A stretch of DNA of 64,000 nt from Peptoniphilus pacaensis (GTDB taxonomy: Bacteria > Bacillota > Clostridia > Tissierellales > Peptoniphilaceae). A program made the translations under genes and the position numbers. This document shows, one piece after another, positions 33,598 through 44,943 of the stretch. The stretch is from the NCBI RefSeq assembly GCF_900088125.1, contig NZ_FLQT01000003.1, positions 1,363,071-1,427,070 on the forward strand, in the 5' to 3' direction. The notes below the pieces were generated by a model. That model did no database searches, was not told the origin of the DNA, and was given only the letters and a program-made list of their open reading frames with translations. Every line of letters begins with the position of its first letter. Within the stretch, counting starts at the first letter, position 1.

Positions 33598-35343
33598 ATG
33601 AAAAAACAAAGTCCCATAAAGCGTCTGTGGGAACTGGCTGCCAGTCAGCACGCCGGACTAAAACTCTCTGTGAGTCTTGCGGTACTTGGAGTTTTAGGTG
33701 GTATCGTTCCCTACGTGGCTGCGGGACAGGTTCTGACAAACTTATTCAATGGTATGACAGACTTCAGTGCTTATATGAAAGCCTGCGTTGTTGGACTTTT
33801 AGGCTATGCCGTGAAATCCGTTCTATATTCACTGTCGCTTTCCGTTTCCCATAAAGCCACTTTTGAACTTTTACAGGAACTGCGCGAAAAAATGCTGCAC
33901 AAGCTTCCAAAACTCTCGTTGGGGAAAGTAATAGCGACACCCGGCGGTGAATGGAAGCAGCTCATTGTAGATCAGGTGGAAAGTTTGGAGCGTCCGGTTG
34001 CTCATCTTTTTCCGGAAATGACGGCAAATATGGTGGGGCCGCTCTGTATTTTGATTTATCTCATTGCACTGGACTGGCGCATGGCACTGTTATCTTTGGC
34101 ATCCATCCCGATCGGAATGTTTTTTATGAGTATAATTATGAAAACCTACGGCAAGCAATATGCCGGCTCGGTCCAGGTTAGCGCTCAGATGAATGCCGCT
34201 ATAGCGGAATATGCCGGAGGCATTGAAGTTATTAAAGCTTTCAATCAAGGAGAGAGCAGCTATCACAAGTTTTCCGAGAAAATTCTCGCAAATGCCCAAT
34301 ACTACTACGACTGGATGAAAAGCGTTCAATTCTTAATGTCGCTGTCTAAATCGATACTTCCTACAACGCTGCTTGCTGTTTTGCCGGTAGGATATCTTTT
34401 TTATCAAAGTGGAAGTTTGGACGGAGGCACATTTTTGACGACGGTGATCCTCTCTTTCTCCCTTTCGGGCCTTTTGATGGCTGCCATGAATTTTGTGGAT
34501 AGTTTGGCTCGGGTGGGAACGGTTGTAGGTCAGATTGATGCGCTCTTAGCTGCCGAAGAGCAGCAGCATGAAAAACACCCCATATCGTTCAACAAACACG
34601 ACATTGTTCTCGATCATGTTTCTTTTTCCTATGAACCCGGTGAAGATGCCAAAGAAATTATTCATGATGTTTCTTTAAGCATAAAAGACGGGAGCTTTAA
34701 TGCATTTGTAGGTCCATCCGGCGGCGGCAAATCGACCTTAGCAAAACTGATAGCCGGCTATTGGGATGTGGAAAAAGGAAGCATCGCTATCGGTGGCATC
34801 AATGCGAAAAAGGTTCCCTTAGAACAACTCTATAACAGCGTTTCCTTTGTATCTCAGGATAATTTTCTCTTTAACGAAAGCATTCGCAACAACATTCGCA
34901 TGGGTTGCTTGAGTGCTACGGATGAAGACGTGGAGCACATTGCGAAGCTCTCGGGCTGTCATGACTTTATTGAGAATCTGGAAAACGGTTATGACACGAT
35001 TGCAGGAGATGGAGGCACTCATCTTTCCGGAGGTGAGCGTCAGCGGATTTCTATTGCGCGCGCCATGCTTAAAGATGCCCCGATTGTCATTTTGGACGAA
35101 GCAACAGCATACATTGATCCCGAGAATGAAGTGCTGATGCAGCAAGCACTGGGACAACTTGTTGCGGGGAAGACCGTTATCGCAATCGCTCATAGACTTT
35201 CCACCATCACGGGAGCCGATCAAATCTTCGTCATAGAAGAAGGAAAAATCGAAAATCATGGCACACATCAAGAGCTGCTTGAAAAGTCAAAGCTCTATCA
35301 AAGTATGTGGCTTGCTCATGTAGGCACGAAAGGAGGTAAATAA
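33598..35343 (+). CDS. ABC transporter, fused permease and ATPase (first half of heterodimer)
   Basis: 581 residues: about six membrane spans in residues 20-310, then an ATPase with Walker A G-P-S-G-G-G-K-S-T, signature L-S-G-G-E-R-Q-R and Walker B I-V-I-L-D-E-A. Exporter fold, but the closest relatives in layout include YbtP/IrtA-type siderophore importers, so direction is open. Codon use is more A+T-rich than the core genes. The gene is separated by one base from its partner. Confidence 0.9.
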   Translation: MKKQSPIKRLWELAASQHAGLKLSVSLAVLGVLGGIVPYVAAGQVLTNLFNGMTDFSAYMKACVVGLLGYAVKSVLYSLSLSVSHKATFELLQELREKMLHKLPKLSLGKVIATPGGEWKQLIVDQVESLERPVAHLFPEMTANMVGPLCILIYLIALDWRMALLSLASIPIGMFFMSIIMKTYGKQYAGSVQVSAQMNAAIAEYAGGIEVIKAFNQGESSYHKFSEKILANAQYYYDWMKSVQFLMSLSKSILPTTLLAVLPVGYLFYQSGSLDGGTFLTTVILSFSLSGLLMAAMNFVDSLARVGTVVGQIDALLAAEEQQHEKHPISFNKHDIVLDHVSFSYEPGEDAKEIIHDVSLSIKDGSFNAFVGPSGGGKSTLAKLIAGYWDVEKGSIAIGGINAKKVPLEQLYNSVSFVSQDNFLFNESIRNNIRMGCLSATDEDVEHIAKLSGCHDFIENLENGYDTIAGDGGTHLSGGERQRISIARAMLKDAPIVILDEATAYIDPENEVLMQQALGQLVAGKTVIAIAHRLSTITGADQIFVIEEGKIENHGTHQELLEKSKLYQSMWLAHVGTKGGK

Positions 35344-35344
35344 C

Positions 35345-37075
35345 ATGTTGAACGCACTGAAAAAAATAGGACATTTTGCCGGAGAGGAACAGGGCAATAT
35401 TAGAAAGTCCATCGCCGTTTCCTTTCTTTTTGCCATTTTCTATATGTTTCAAATTGGTGCTGTTTACTTCGTCATCTTAGGGATGCTGGGAAAAGATATC
35501 GGCATAAACCCTGCTCTTTTGGCACTCCTTTTTCTCCTTATCAGCATCTTCGGACGTGCTCTTACCAACTACTTTGCTCAGCTCGAGCAAACGCATGCCG
35601 GCTACTTCATGGTGGCTCGGCAGAGACTTGCGGTCGCAAACAAAATGAAGACCGTGCCTATGGGCTATTTTGATGAAGCAAACACCGGTAATATTGTAGG
35701 AACGCTTACTACGGTTCTCGGTGATGTAGAAAACACAGCTCCGGTTGTGCTGATCAATATTATGGGAGGCTTTCTCAATGCTTTTGTGTTTACTTTAATA
35801 ACCTTGATCTGGGATTGGCGTATCGGTCTCATCGTTATTGTCGGTACACTGATTTATTTGTGGATTACCTCGGCGATGGAGAAAAAGACGGCACATCTTG
35901 CACCGAAACGTCAAGAAGCGCAAGCAGAACTGGTGGAAGCCGTCCTTGAACAGATTAAGGGAATGTCCATTATAAAATCCTTTAATCTGACAGGGAAGGG
36001 TGATAAAAAGGTTCATGCGGCAATTCGTCGTAACAAGAAGACCAACCTTGCTATTGAAAAAATGTTTACGCCTTACAATATGGCCCAGGATTTTGTGCTA
36101 AAGCTCTTTAGCATTTTGATTATCGTTGTAGCTATTTACCTTTACGTGCAAGGAACTATGCTTCCGGAAAATGCTCTGATGTCCGTTATCATTTCCTTTA
36201 TGATTTTTGCCCAGATTGATTCCGCCGGTTCATCTATGGCTGTTTTGCGTGTGGTATCCAGTTCTATTGATCAGGTAGAAAACCTAAAACAGATGCCGGT
36301 TATGGATATTCATGGTGAAGACATCCGTCCGGAAAAAGTCTCCATAGAGGTAGCAAATATTGACTTTTCGTATGGAAGCAAAGAAATTTTGCGTGATGTA
36401 AGCTTTACCGTTCCTGCAAAAACAACCACGGCCATCGTAGGCCCTTCTGGATCCGGGAAAACAACGGTTTGTAATTTAATTGCCCGTTTCTGGGATGTCA
36501 ATGCAGGAAGCATCAAAATTGGAGGACATGATATTCGGGACTATACGTTGACCTCTTTGATGGATCAGATCTCTATGGTGTTCCAAAGCGTCTATTTGTT
36601 CCAAGACACCATTGAAAACAATATCAAATTTGGAAACATGAATGCCACGCACGAAGAAGTCGTTCAAGCTGCTCAAAAAGCAGCTTGCCATGATTTTATC
36701 ATGAGTCTGCCGGAAGGTTATAAAACGGTAATCGGAGAAGGCGGTGCATCTCTTTCCGGTGGTGAAAAACAGCGTATCTCTATTGCAAGAGCCATTCTCA
36801 AAGATGCGCCCATCATCATATTCGATGAAGCAACAGCCAATGTCGATCCGGAAAACGAAGATAAGCTTCAGCAGGCTATGAACAGCTTAATGAAAGATAA
36901 AACCATCATTATGATTGCTCATCGCTTGAAAACAGTTGAAAACGCCGATCAAATTTTAGTGATTGATGAAGGCAAAGTAGTGGCGAGTGGCACACATAAC
37001 GAACTTGCCGCCAAAGACGGTATTTATTCCAGGTTCCTTCAGGCTCGGAAAACGGCTGAGTCTTGGAAGATATAA
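35345..37075 (+). CDS. ABC transporter, fused permease and ATPase (second half of heterodimer)
   Basis: 576 residues with the same layout: six spans, then G-P-S-G-S-G-K-T-T, L-S-G-G-E-K-Q-R and I-I-I-F-D-E-A. Both ATP sites of the pair look complete. It starts one base after the previous stop, behind GGAGG inside the end of that gene. Confidence 0.9.
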   Translation: MLNALKKIGHFAGEEQGNIRKSIAVSFLFAIFYMFQIGAVYFVILGMLGKDIGINPALLALLFLLISIFGRALTNYFAQLEQTHAGYFMVARQRLAVANKMKTVPMGYFDEANTGNIVGTLTTVLGDVENTAPVVLINIMGGFLNAFVFTLITLIWDWRIGLIVIVGTLIYLWITSAMEKKTAHLAPKRQEAQAELVEAVLEQIKGMSIIKSFNLTGKGDKKVHAAIRRNKKTNLAIEKMFTPYNMAQDFVLKLFSILIIVVAIYLYVQGTMLPENALMSVIISFMIFAQIDSAGSSMAVLRVVSSSIDQVENLKQMPVMDIHGEDIRPEKVSIEVANIDFSYGSKEILRDVSFTVPAKTTTAIVGPSGSGKTTVCNLIARFWDVNAGSIKIGGHDIRDYTLTSLMDQISMVFQSVYLFQDTIENNIKFGNMNATHEEVVQAAQKAACHDFIMSLPEGYKTVIGEGGASLSGGEKQRISIARAILKDAPIIIFDEATANVDPENEDKLQQAMNSLMKDKTIIMIAHRLKTVENADQILVIDEGKVVASGTHNELAAKDGIYSRFLQARKTAESWKI

Positions 37076-37096
37076 AAAGTATTTAAGGAGGATTTT

Positions 37097-37678
37097 ATGA
37101 AACTTAAAAATGTGGTACAAATTGCAGTGCTTGGAGTCATTGGCTTTGTTCTGGCTATGGGCATCGGTATGCTGACGGGACTATTAGGCGTGGTTTCACT
37201 TTATGTATCCGCAGGATTTGGCGCTTTCTTTGTCGCGCCGGTTTATGTCATCATGGCACGCAAGGTGCAAAAGCGAGGTGCATCGTTTCTCTTTTGGCTG
37301 ATTATCGGTCTCTTATACATTGTAATGGGCTATTGGATTGCAACACCGATTTGCGTTGTTGCCGGTATCATAGCTGAACTGATTGTAGGTGATTACAGCA
37401 ATAAAAACCGTATTGCCATGGCTTTCAGCGCATCAATGTTTATTTACGCCATGCATCCGATTCTATTTGTTGTGTTGTTGGGTGCCGAAAACATTGCACG
37501 CTTTGTCAGCAGCATGAGTTTAGAGCAAGCGCAAATGATGGTGGCCAGCTATACCGGAAATGTAATAGTGATTTGTGTTTTGGTAAACATTGTTTTGGAG
37601 CTTATCGCCGGCCGCTTCGGGCTTTTCATTAATAACAAGTTTTTTGAAAAGAATAGTAAACAAAGCAGACTTAGCTGA
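37097..37678 (+). CDS. MptD-like ECF transporter S component
   Basis: 193 residues, about six membrane spans. Of the type annotated as MptD family S component, the substrate-binding membrane protein of an ECF importer. GGAGG precedes the ATG. Its stop overlaps the EcfT start (TGATG). The ligand of the MptD group is not established. Confidence 0.78.
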   Translation: MKLKNVVQIAVLGVIGFVLAMGIGMLTGLLGVVSLYVSAGFGAFFVAPVYVIMARKVQKRGASFLFWLIIGLLYIVMGYWIATPICVVAGIIAELIVGDYSNKNRIAMAFSASMFIYAMHPILFVVLLGAENIARFVSSMSLEQAQMMVASYTGNVIVICVLVNIVLELIAGRFGLFINNKFFEKNSKQSRLS

Positions 37679-38376
37679 TGATAAAGAAATCAGCTCTAAA
37701 GAAAAAGGAGGAAGGACAGCTGCATCCGTTTACGCTCTTCGCGCTTACGATTCTGGTGTCCTTCCAGGTCTTTTTTGGCAATCAAACGGTCTATTGGGCT
37801 GTGCTTGTTCTGACGTTGTTGATTGATTTAAATGCCTCGACAGGTCTCTTTCTTAGACAGATTATTGTTTTTTCTGTTTCCTATGGCATGATGTATCTTT
37901 TGGCCTTCGCTGATTTGGGATATGTCACAGGCATTTTTATAGGACTTTTTGCACTCATTGCCCGTTTCATACCGATCTTTAATATTGGCATTGTATTGAT
38001 TCTTACCAGCCCATCGAAAATCTTAGCCTGTTTTCGCAAGCTTCATATGCCCAACACCGTTAGTGTAGCCATGATTGCAGCTTTGCGTTTTATGGATGAA
38101 ATTGGCCTGCGCTTGCATGAGATTCGAAACGGTATGAAAATCCGTGGCTTTCATGCTTCCCTTTTGCATCCCGTCCGTACTTTTGAGCTGTACTTTGTTC
38201 CTTTGGTCTATAAATGTCTGCATGTCAGCGAAACGCTCGTCTCTTCAATTATTGCCAAAGGTATCGAGTATGAAGGAGAAAAAACCAGTTACTATGATAT
38301 GCGCTTTAAATTCGCAGATGGCATCAGCCTGTTTGCCGGCGTGGCGCTTTTGGGAGTTGCACTATGGACATCATGA
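37678..38376 (+). CDS. ECF transporter transmembrane component EcfT
   Basis: 232 residues, about five spans in the first half and the two coupling-helix motifs K-I-R-G and A-K-G that dock on the ATPases. A dedicated (group I) EcfT because S and A components are encoded beside it. Confidence 0.85.
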   Translation: MIKKSALKKKEEGQLHPFTLFALTILVSFQVFFGNQTVYWAVLVLTLLIDLNASTGLFLRQIIVFSVSYGMMYLLAFADLGYVTGIFIGLFALIARFIPIFNIGIVLILTSPSKILACFRKLHMPNTVSVAMIAALRFMDEIGLRLHEIRNGMKIRGFHASLLHPVRTFELYFVPLVYKCLHVSETLVSSIIAKGIEYEGEKTSYYDMRFKFADGISLFAGVALLGVALWTS

Positions 38377-39812
38377 AAGTCAATATTGAGCGCTTCAATT
38401 ATCAAGGCGCAGAGAAGGCATCTTTGCATGATATTCATTTTATGATTACCGAAGGAGAACTCATCGTGCTCACCGGTAATTCCGGCTGTGGAAAGACCAC
38501 GCTCACCAGAGTGCTAAACGGTCTTATACCAGAACAGTATGAGGGAACACTGGATGGTAAAGTCACATTATTGGGTCAAAACCTGCATGATTTTAAGAAG
38601 GGTACCTTGGCTAAGGTCATCGGCAATGTATTTCAAAATCCATCGGATCAATTCTTTACCCGCAAGGCAGAAGATGAGGTCGCCCTTGTCGGAGAGAACC
38701 TCGGTATGCCGCAGGCGGAACTGAGAAAACGGGTGAAGAAAGCTTTTGAGTACATGAGCATTGCTCATCTCATGGATAAAAATTTGAATGAACTTTCCGG
38801 CGGAGAAAAACAGCGGGTAGCTATTGCCTCTACCTTAGTTTATGACACAAAGATTATTTTCTTTGATGAACCTTCGGCATCACTTGATCATGAAGGGATC
38901 CGCGATTTGCAAAACATCCTGAAATTGCTTAAAGCGTCAGGTAAAACCATTGTCATTGCCGAACACCGACTGTATTTTTTGAAAGAACTCTACGATAAGC
39001 TTTATGTCATGAAAGACGGAACTTTTATCAAAGAGTTTGATGCCGGAGAACTTAAGACTTCCGATTGCAAAGACTTCGGACTTCGGACAATCGACTTTTC
39101 CGCACTTGTTCCGCACAACACGACAAAGACAGGTGAGCGTGTTTTTTCTGCGAAGGATGTTCATGTTTCTGTAGGCAAAAAAGAACTCATCTCGAATTTA
39201 TCCTTTGACTTACATTCCGATGAAATCATGGGGATTGTCGGCACAAATGGTATCGGAAAAAGCAGTTTAGGTCGTGTTCTCTGCGGACTTGCCGGCAAGA
39301 AGCAAAATATTTCATGGGGAAAAACTCAGCGAGAACGACTGAAAAATGCCTACTACATGATGCAGGATGTAGACTACCAGTTGTTTTTTGATACCGTAGA
39401 AAACGAGGCGCTCGCGAGCGGCAAAAAAATAAGCGATGCTTATTTGAGAGAGGTCTCTTGGATCATTAAGCATATTGATCTTTGGAATAAACGCAGCGAG
39501 CATCCGCAAAACTTATCCGGCGGGCAAAAGCAAAGGCTGGCTCTCGCCAATGCTTTTTTGAGTGAAAAGCAAATTCTTATTTTGGATGAGCCGACCAGCG
39601 GTTTGGATTACATGCACATGGATAAAATCGCCGAGCTTATCTTTGAACTCGCCAAAGGTCGCCCGACAATGATTATTACGCATGACATCGAACTATTACT
39701 GAAAGTCTGCCGGACGGTCCTTCTGATCAAACAAGATGGATATGAGAAACTTGATTTACAGACGGCAGAATATCATAAGCTCATTTCTTATTTTGAGCAG
39801 ATGATGAAATAA
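38364..39812 (+). CDS. ECF transporter ATPase, two fused nucleotide-binding domains
   Basis: 482 residues with two complete ATPases: G-N-S-G-C-G-K-T-T, L-S-G-G-E-K-Q-R and F-F-D-E-P in the first; G-T-N-G-I-G-K-S-S, L-S-G-G-Q-K-Q-R and L-I-L-D-E-P in the second. A single protein thus replaces EcfA1-EcfA2. It overlaps ecfT by 13 bases. Recombinase debris begins at once after its stop. Confidence 0.9.
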   Translation: MDIMKVNIERFNYQGAEKASLHDIHFMITEGELIVLTGNSGCGKTTLTRVLNGLIPEQYEGTLDGKVTLLGQNLHDFKKGTLAKVIGNVFQNPSDQFFTRKAEDEVALVGENLGMPQAELRKRVKKAFEYMSIAHLMDKNLNELSGGEKQRVAIASTLVYDTKIIFFDEPSASLDHEGIRDLQNILKLLKASGKTIVIAEHRLYFLKELYDKLYVMKDGTFIKEFDAGELKTSDCKDFGLRTIDFSALVPHNTTKTGERVFSAKDVHVSVGKKELISNLSFDLHSDEIMGIVGTNGIGKSSLGRVLCGLAGKKQNISWGKTQRERLKNAYYMMQDVDYQLFFDTVENEALASGKKISDAYLREVSWIIKHIDLWNKRSEHPQNLSGGQKQRLALANAFLSEKQILILDEPTSGLDYMHMDKIAELIFELAKGRPTMIITHDIELLLKVCRTVLLIKQDGYEKLDLQTAEYHKLISYFEQMMK

Positions 39813-40770
39813 CGGCGGCTTTTAGCTGCTCATCGGTAAGATGCACGCCGTTTTTGCAGGGAGAGTTTTTCTTGCAGTGCTTGTTGCATTGCCAAATGAC
39901 CTGCTTGTATTTGTCGTTGGAATGCCAGACTTTTGAACCGAGCCTTGTTCCGAATTTTCCGCAGTAGATATTGCCGGAGAAAAGTCTCGCGCCACTGTGT
40001 CTTCCTTTTTCGTTTTTGCGCCGTTCCATCTCCCGTTGTACGAGATCCCACACCTCCGGTTCAATGATGGCTTCGTGGTTTCCGGACACGTAGTACTGCG
40101 GAATTTCGCCTTCGTTTATCTGGTGCTCTTTGGAAAGAAAGTTTGTAGTAAAGGACTTTTCAGGAGCGCATCGCCTTTGTATTTTTCGTTGGTAAGGATG
40201 GATTTGATGTTGCTTGGGTTCCAGCGAGGTTTTCCTGCAGGCGACGGGATACCGTCTTCGGTCAGAGCCTTTGCAATGAGGTGGTAGGTTTTTCCTTGCA
40301 AGTACATCGCATAGATGCGTTTGACGATTTTTGCCTGTTTGGGATTGACGACGAGGTTTCCGTCCTTCAGGAAGAAGTCCAGCGTGTATTTTTCCGGTAC
40401 CTCGATGTGATCCACCTTGTCGAGAAAGGCTTCCTAGTCAAGCTCCTCAAGGCCGAGGACTTCGCAGCAGGCCTTTTCTAATGTCTTCTTGCTGATTGTG
40501 CTGCCGACCGGGCAGCCTTAGCCGACCTTCTTTTTCTTCTTGCTTCCGCAGTTCCAATATTCCTGACAGTGTCCGTTCTTTGTGCGCCGATTGTGCATGT
40601 AGCTGAAGCCGCAATATGGGCACTTGATTTTTCCGGTGAAGCAGCAGGAGTTCAGGCTCTTGTTGGCAAGGGCTCCGAGCTCCCTGCGTCTGACCATCTC
40701 ATCTTGGACGTACTGGAAGGTCTCCGTTGGAACGGAGTTTCCCGCAAAGGATATCGATCAGCTGATAGGG
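39813..40770 (-). pseudogene. Broken chimeric large serine recombinase
   Basis: Read on the minus strand, 40770-40385 encodes the C-terminal zinc ribbon of one recombinase (C-P-Y-C-G-F-S-Y-M-H-N-R-R-T) with two in-frame stops, ending T-L-D-F-F-L-K-D-G. It runs without a break into the central domain of a second one (N-P-K-Q-A-K-I-V-K-R-I-Y-A-M-Y-L-Q-G-K). Near 40140 one base is missing: the frame jumps and continues N-E-G-E-I-P-Q-Y-Y-V-S-G-N-H-E-A-I. No catalytic N-terminus remains. The remnant of the integrase module of the island. Confidence 0.8.
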
Positions 40771-40935
40771 CACATTGACGGCACCATCGATGAGGCGAAT
40801 TCGTTTTTGTTATCTTTGAATAATGATCTTCCCGAAAGCTATGATAAAGCAGCCTTTGATTCCAAAGTGTCCCTGCTCATGAATCATTTTGTCGATATGG
40901 CCGTTCAGGGATACGGTTGGATTGGCGTCGCTTAA
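40732..40935 (+). other. C-terminal fragment of an unrecognised protein
   Basis: A 67-codon stretch with protein-like composition (D-I-D-Q-L-I-G-H-I-D-G-T-I-D-E-A ... G-Y-G-W-I-G-V-A) ending at a TAA. There is no start signal, and it abuts the recombinase remnant, so it is probably the 3' end of a gene cut by the insertion or deletion. The product is unknown. The following 350 bases (40936-41286) hold only a terminator. Confidence 0.35.
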
Positions 40936-41119
40936 GGCGATGCTGTGACGAGAAGAAAGGACGCAGAGCCGTCGTTTTATAGTGGCTCGCGAGGTGATAG
41001 GGAAGCGAATGGGATTAGAGATGCTTCCAAATAATTAAAGGCAAAAAGACTTTTGTTTGAAAGAAGCATCCATGAAACATGGAAGCATGGTGCGTAGCGT
41101 CTTCCTATGGGAGAGAACA

Positions 41120-41170
41120 AAAATGACCACATCAGGGTAAAAGAATATCCCGGTGTGGTCATTTTGTTTT
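41120..41170 (+). terminator. Large hairpin terminator
   Basis: AAAATGACCACA (41120-41131) pairs with TGTGGTCATTTT (41154-41165); an inner GGGTA/TATCCC stem extends it; GTTTT follows. It separates the island from the heat-shock operon and holds the right copy of the 12-bp repeat. Confidence 0.75.
41129..41140 (+). repeat. 12-bp direct repeat, right edge of the island
   Basis: ACATCAGGGTAA, identical to 31823-31834. Confidence 0.4.
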
Positions 41171-41286
41171 GAAATCAGTTAAACGTGCCGCCGGCAATTA
41201 AAAAGTCTCGATCCAGCGAACTTCAAAGCTTCAGATTATTTTACGAATGCCTGAATCGAGCCTTCAAAAGGGGAATCTTTTTATTT

Positions 41287-41313
41287 TTAGCAATCACGCT
41301 TGACAAGTGCTAA
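41287..41313 (+). promoter_or_regulatory. CIRCE element 1, overlapping the -35 of hrcA
   Basis: TTAGCAATC, nine bases, AAGTGCTAA: each arm has one change from the CIRCE consensus TTAGCACTC-N9-GAGTGCTAA. The -35 TTGACA (41300-41305) lies in the spacer. Confidence 0.75.
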
Positions 41314-41327
41314 AAGCGTGGTATACT
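41300..41327 (+). promoter_or_regulatory. Promoter of the hrcA operon
   Basis: TTGACA (41300-41305) and TATACT (41322-41327), spacing 16. Confidence 0.85.
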
Positions 41328-41341
41328 TAAACCATAAGCGA

Positions 41342-41368
41342 TTAGCACTCGACAAGAGAAAGTGCTAA
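41342..41368 (+). promoter_or_regulatory. CIRCE element 2, in the hrcA leader
   Basis: TTAGCACTC, nine bases, AAGTGCTAA: left arm perfect, right arm one change. It lies just after the transcription start, the usual HrcA position. Confidence 0.95.
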
Positions 41369-41387
41369 TGCGGAAGGGAGGTTTCTG

Positions 41388-42410
41388 TTGGACAAGAGAA
41401 AAATAGACATTTTAAATCTGATCATCGAGTCCTACATCGCCTCTCCCGTGCCCGTCGGCAGTCGCACCATTTCGAAATCACCGTCCCTTGCCGTGTCATC
41501 GGCGACGATACGGAACGAGATGAGCGATTTGGAAGCTTTGGGTTTTTTGGAAAAGCCCCATACTTCCGCCGGGCGCGTTCCGTCCGAAGGCGCTTATCGA
41601 TTTTATGTTGACGAATTGATTCCCGAGATCGACTATCCGAATTCTCTCGTGAACTATTTCGAAGACGCCATGCCCATGGAGCTTTACGGCACGCGGGATT
41701 TTTATTCCACCGCCGTGGAGGCCTTGGCCGATTACACGGAGAACCTGGCGCTGATGATGATGCCGAGGAAAAGCGACCGCAGGCTTCAGTACCTGGATCT
41801 CATTCCCGTAAACGACCACATGGTCATGCTACTCATCGTCGGCGACCGCGGTGTCGTCGTCAAGCGCATGATCGACCTGGGTTTCGGCGTGAACGAAGAG
41901 GAGCTGAGCTATGTTTCAGGCGTCCTGTCCGATGCCTTCGTAGGCACGCCCTTCGATGCCATCGACGGCGTGAAGTTCGTCCTCTCCGGCGAACTGCTTC
42001 GCTACGAAAGCTTCATCCTTCAAATCACGGAGATCCTCTCCGGCGTCATACACGCAGTGGAAGAGGTGGATGTGGTCATCAGCGGCGTCGGACATCTGTT
42101 TCGCTACGAGGAATTTCAAGACCCGGGCCGCATGAAATCCATGATGGATTACGTGCGGGACAAGGCGAATCTTTTGCGGCTCTTTCATCCCATGGCCACG
42201 GACGAAGCCATACGGTTTCGAATCGGCAAGGAAAACGAAGAAAAGAGCATGCAGGACAACAGCTTAATCAGTCGGATCTATCCGATAAACGGCACCGATC
42301 GAGGCGGAATCGCATTGATCGGACCGGTGCGGATGAATTATAGAAAGTCGGCAAATTCCCTAATGGCATTTTCCGACGCACTGTCGAAAAGACTTGGGAA
42401 AGAACGTTGA
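41388..42410 (+). CDS. hrcA: Heat-inducible transcription repressor HrcA
   Basis: 340 residues. N-terminal winged helix (V-G-S-R-T-I-S-K, then S-A-T-I-R-N-E-M-S-D-L-E) followed by T-S-A-G-R-V-P-S and a GAF-like domain. Represses the operon at CIRCE and is kept active by GroEL. Start TTG at 41388 behind GGGAGG. Confidence 0.96.
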   Translation: MDKRKIDILNLIIESYIASPVPVGSRTISKSPSLAVSSATIRNEMSDLEALGFLEKPHTSAGRVPSEGAYRFYVDELIPEIDYPNSLVNYFEDAMPMELYGTRDFYSTAVEALADYTENLALMMMPRKSDRRLQYLDLIPVNDHMVMLLIVGDRGVVVKRMIDLGFGVNEEELSYVSGVLSDAFVGTPFDAIDGVKFVLSGELLRYESFILQITEILSGVIHAVEEVDVVISGVGHLFRYEEFQDPGRMKSMMDYVRDKANLLRLFHPMATDEAIRFRIGKENEEKSMQDNSLISRIYPINGTDRGGIALIGPVRMNYRKSANSLMAFSDALSKRLGKER

Positions 42411-42418
42411 GGTGAGAA

Positions 42419-42961
42419 GTGGTAGTAAAAAATAATGAAGACCCCAAGGACATGGATCCTCGGGAAGAAAATGAAGAAATGGAACAAACCGTTGAGACCG
42501 ATGAAGCACAAAGTGCCGAGGACGTAGTGACGGAAGCGGATGAGCGCTTGGCGGAACTGGAAGATCGCTACCTGCGTCTGCAGGCGGACTACAGTAACTT
42601 CCGCAGACGCAGCGGCGAAGAAAAGCAGCAGATGCATCTCTTGGGCATGGAAAAATTGGCCCTGGACATTTTGCCCGTACTGGACAATTTCGAGCGCGCC
42701 CTGGCAATTGACGAAGTGAAGGACGAAAAGTTTTACGAAGGCATGAAGATGATCGCCGATCAGTTCCGAGGAGAGCTGGCGAAAAACGACATCGTAGAAA
42801 TCGAGGCGTTGAACGCGCCTTTCGATCCCAATTTACATCACGCCGTCTTAACCGAAGAAAAAGAAGGCGTGGAATCCGGCGTGGTCATCGACGTCCTGCA
42901 AAAGGGCTACAAGCTGAAAGATCGCGTTATTCGACCGAGCATGGTCAAGGTCTCAAAATAA
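42419..42961 (+). CDS. grpE: Nucleotide exchange factor GrpE
   Basis: 180 residues: acidic N-terminus, long coiled coil (about 40-75, ending N-F-R-R-R), then the beta domain (P-F-D-P-N-L-H-H-A-V). GTG start behind GAGGTGAG, 8 bases after hrcA. Confidence 0.95.
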   Translation: MVVKNNEDPKDMDPREENEEMEQTVETDEAQSAEDVVTEADERLAELEDRYLRLQADYSNFRRRSGEEKQQMHLLGMEKLALDILPVLDNFERALAIDEVKDEKFYEGMKMIADQFRGELAKNDIVEIEALNAPFDPNLHHAVLTEEKEGVESGVVIDVLQKGYKLKDRVIRPSMVKVSK

Positions 42962-43000
42962 TATAGATTTAATAAAACGTACATTTTAGGAGGAAACAAC

Positions 43001-44830
<1,830 letters not shown>

Positions 44831-44840
44831 TCAATTGGGC

Positions 44841-44868
44841 AAAAAGGGCACTTCGGTGCTCTTTTTTT
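44841..44868 (+). terminator. Terminator between dnaK and dnaJ
   Basis: AAAAAGGGCAC, TTCG, then GTGCTCTTTTTTT. Partial termination would lower dnaJ relative to dnaK. Confidence 0.88.
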
Positions 44869-44943
44869 GTTTTTAAATCTTTTAAAGTCGCCGCGGATAG
44901 GGTATGATAACACTATTTGAGCAAAGAGAAAGAGATGGTGTCC

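Noticed and set aside
39997-40778. Plus-strand frames over the recombinase remnant
   Set aside because: The minus strand shows clear recombinase homology; these are shadows.
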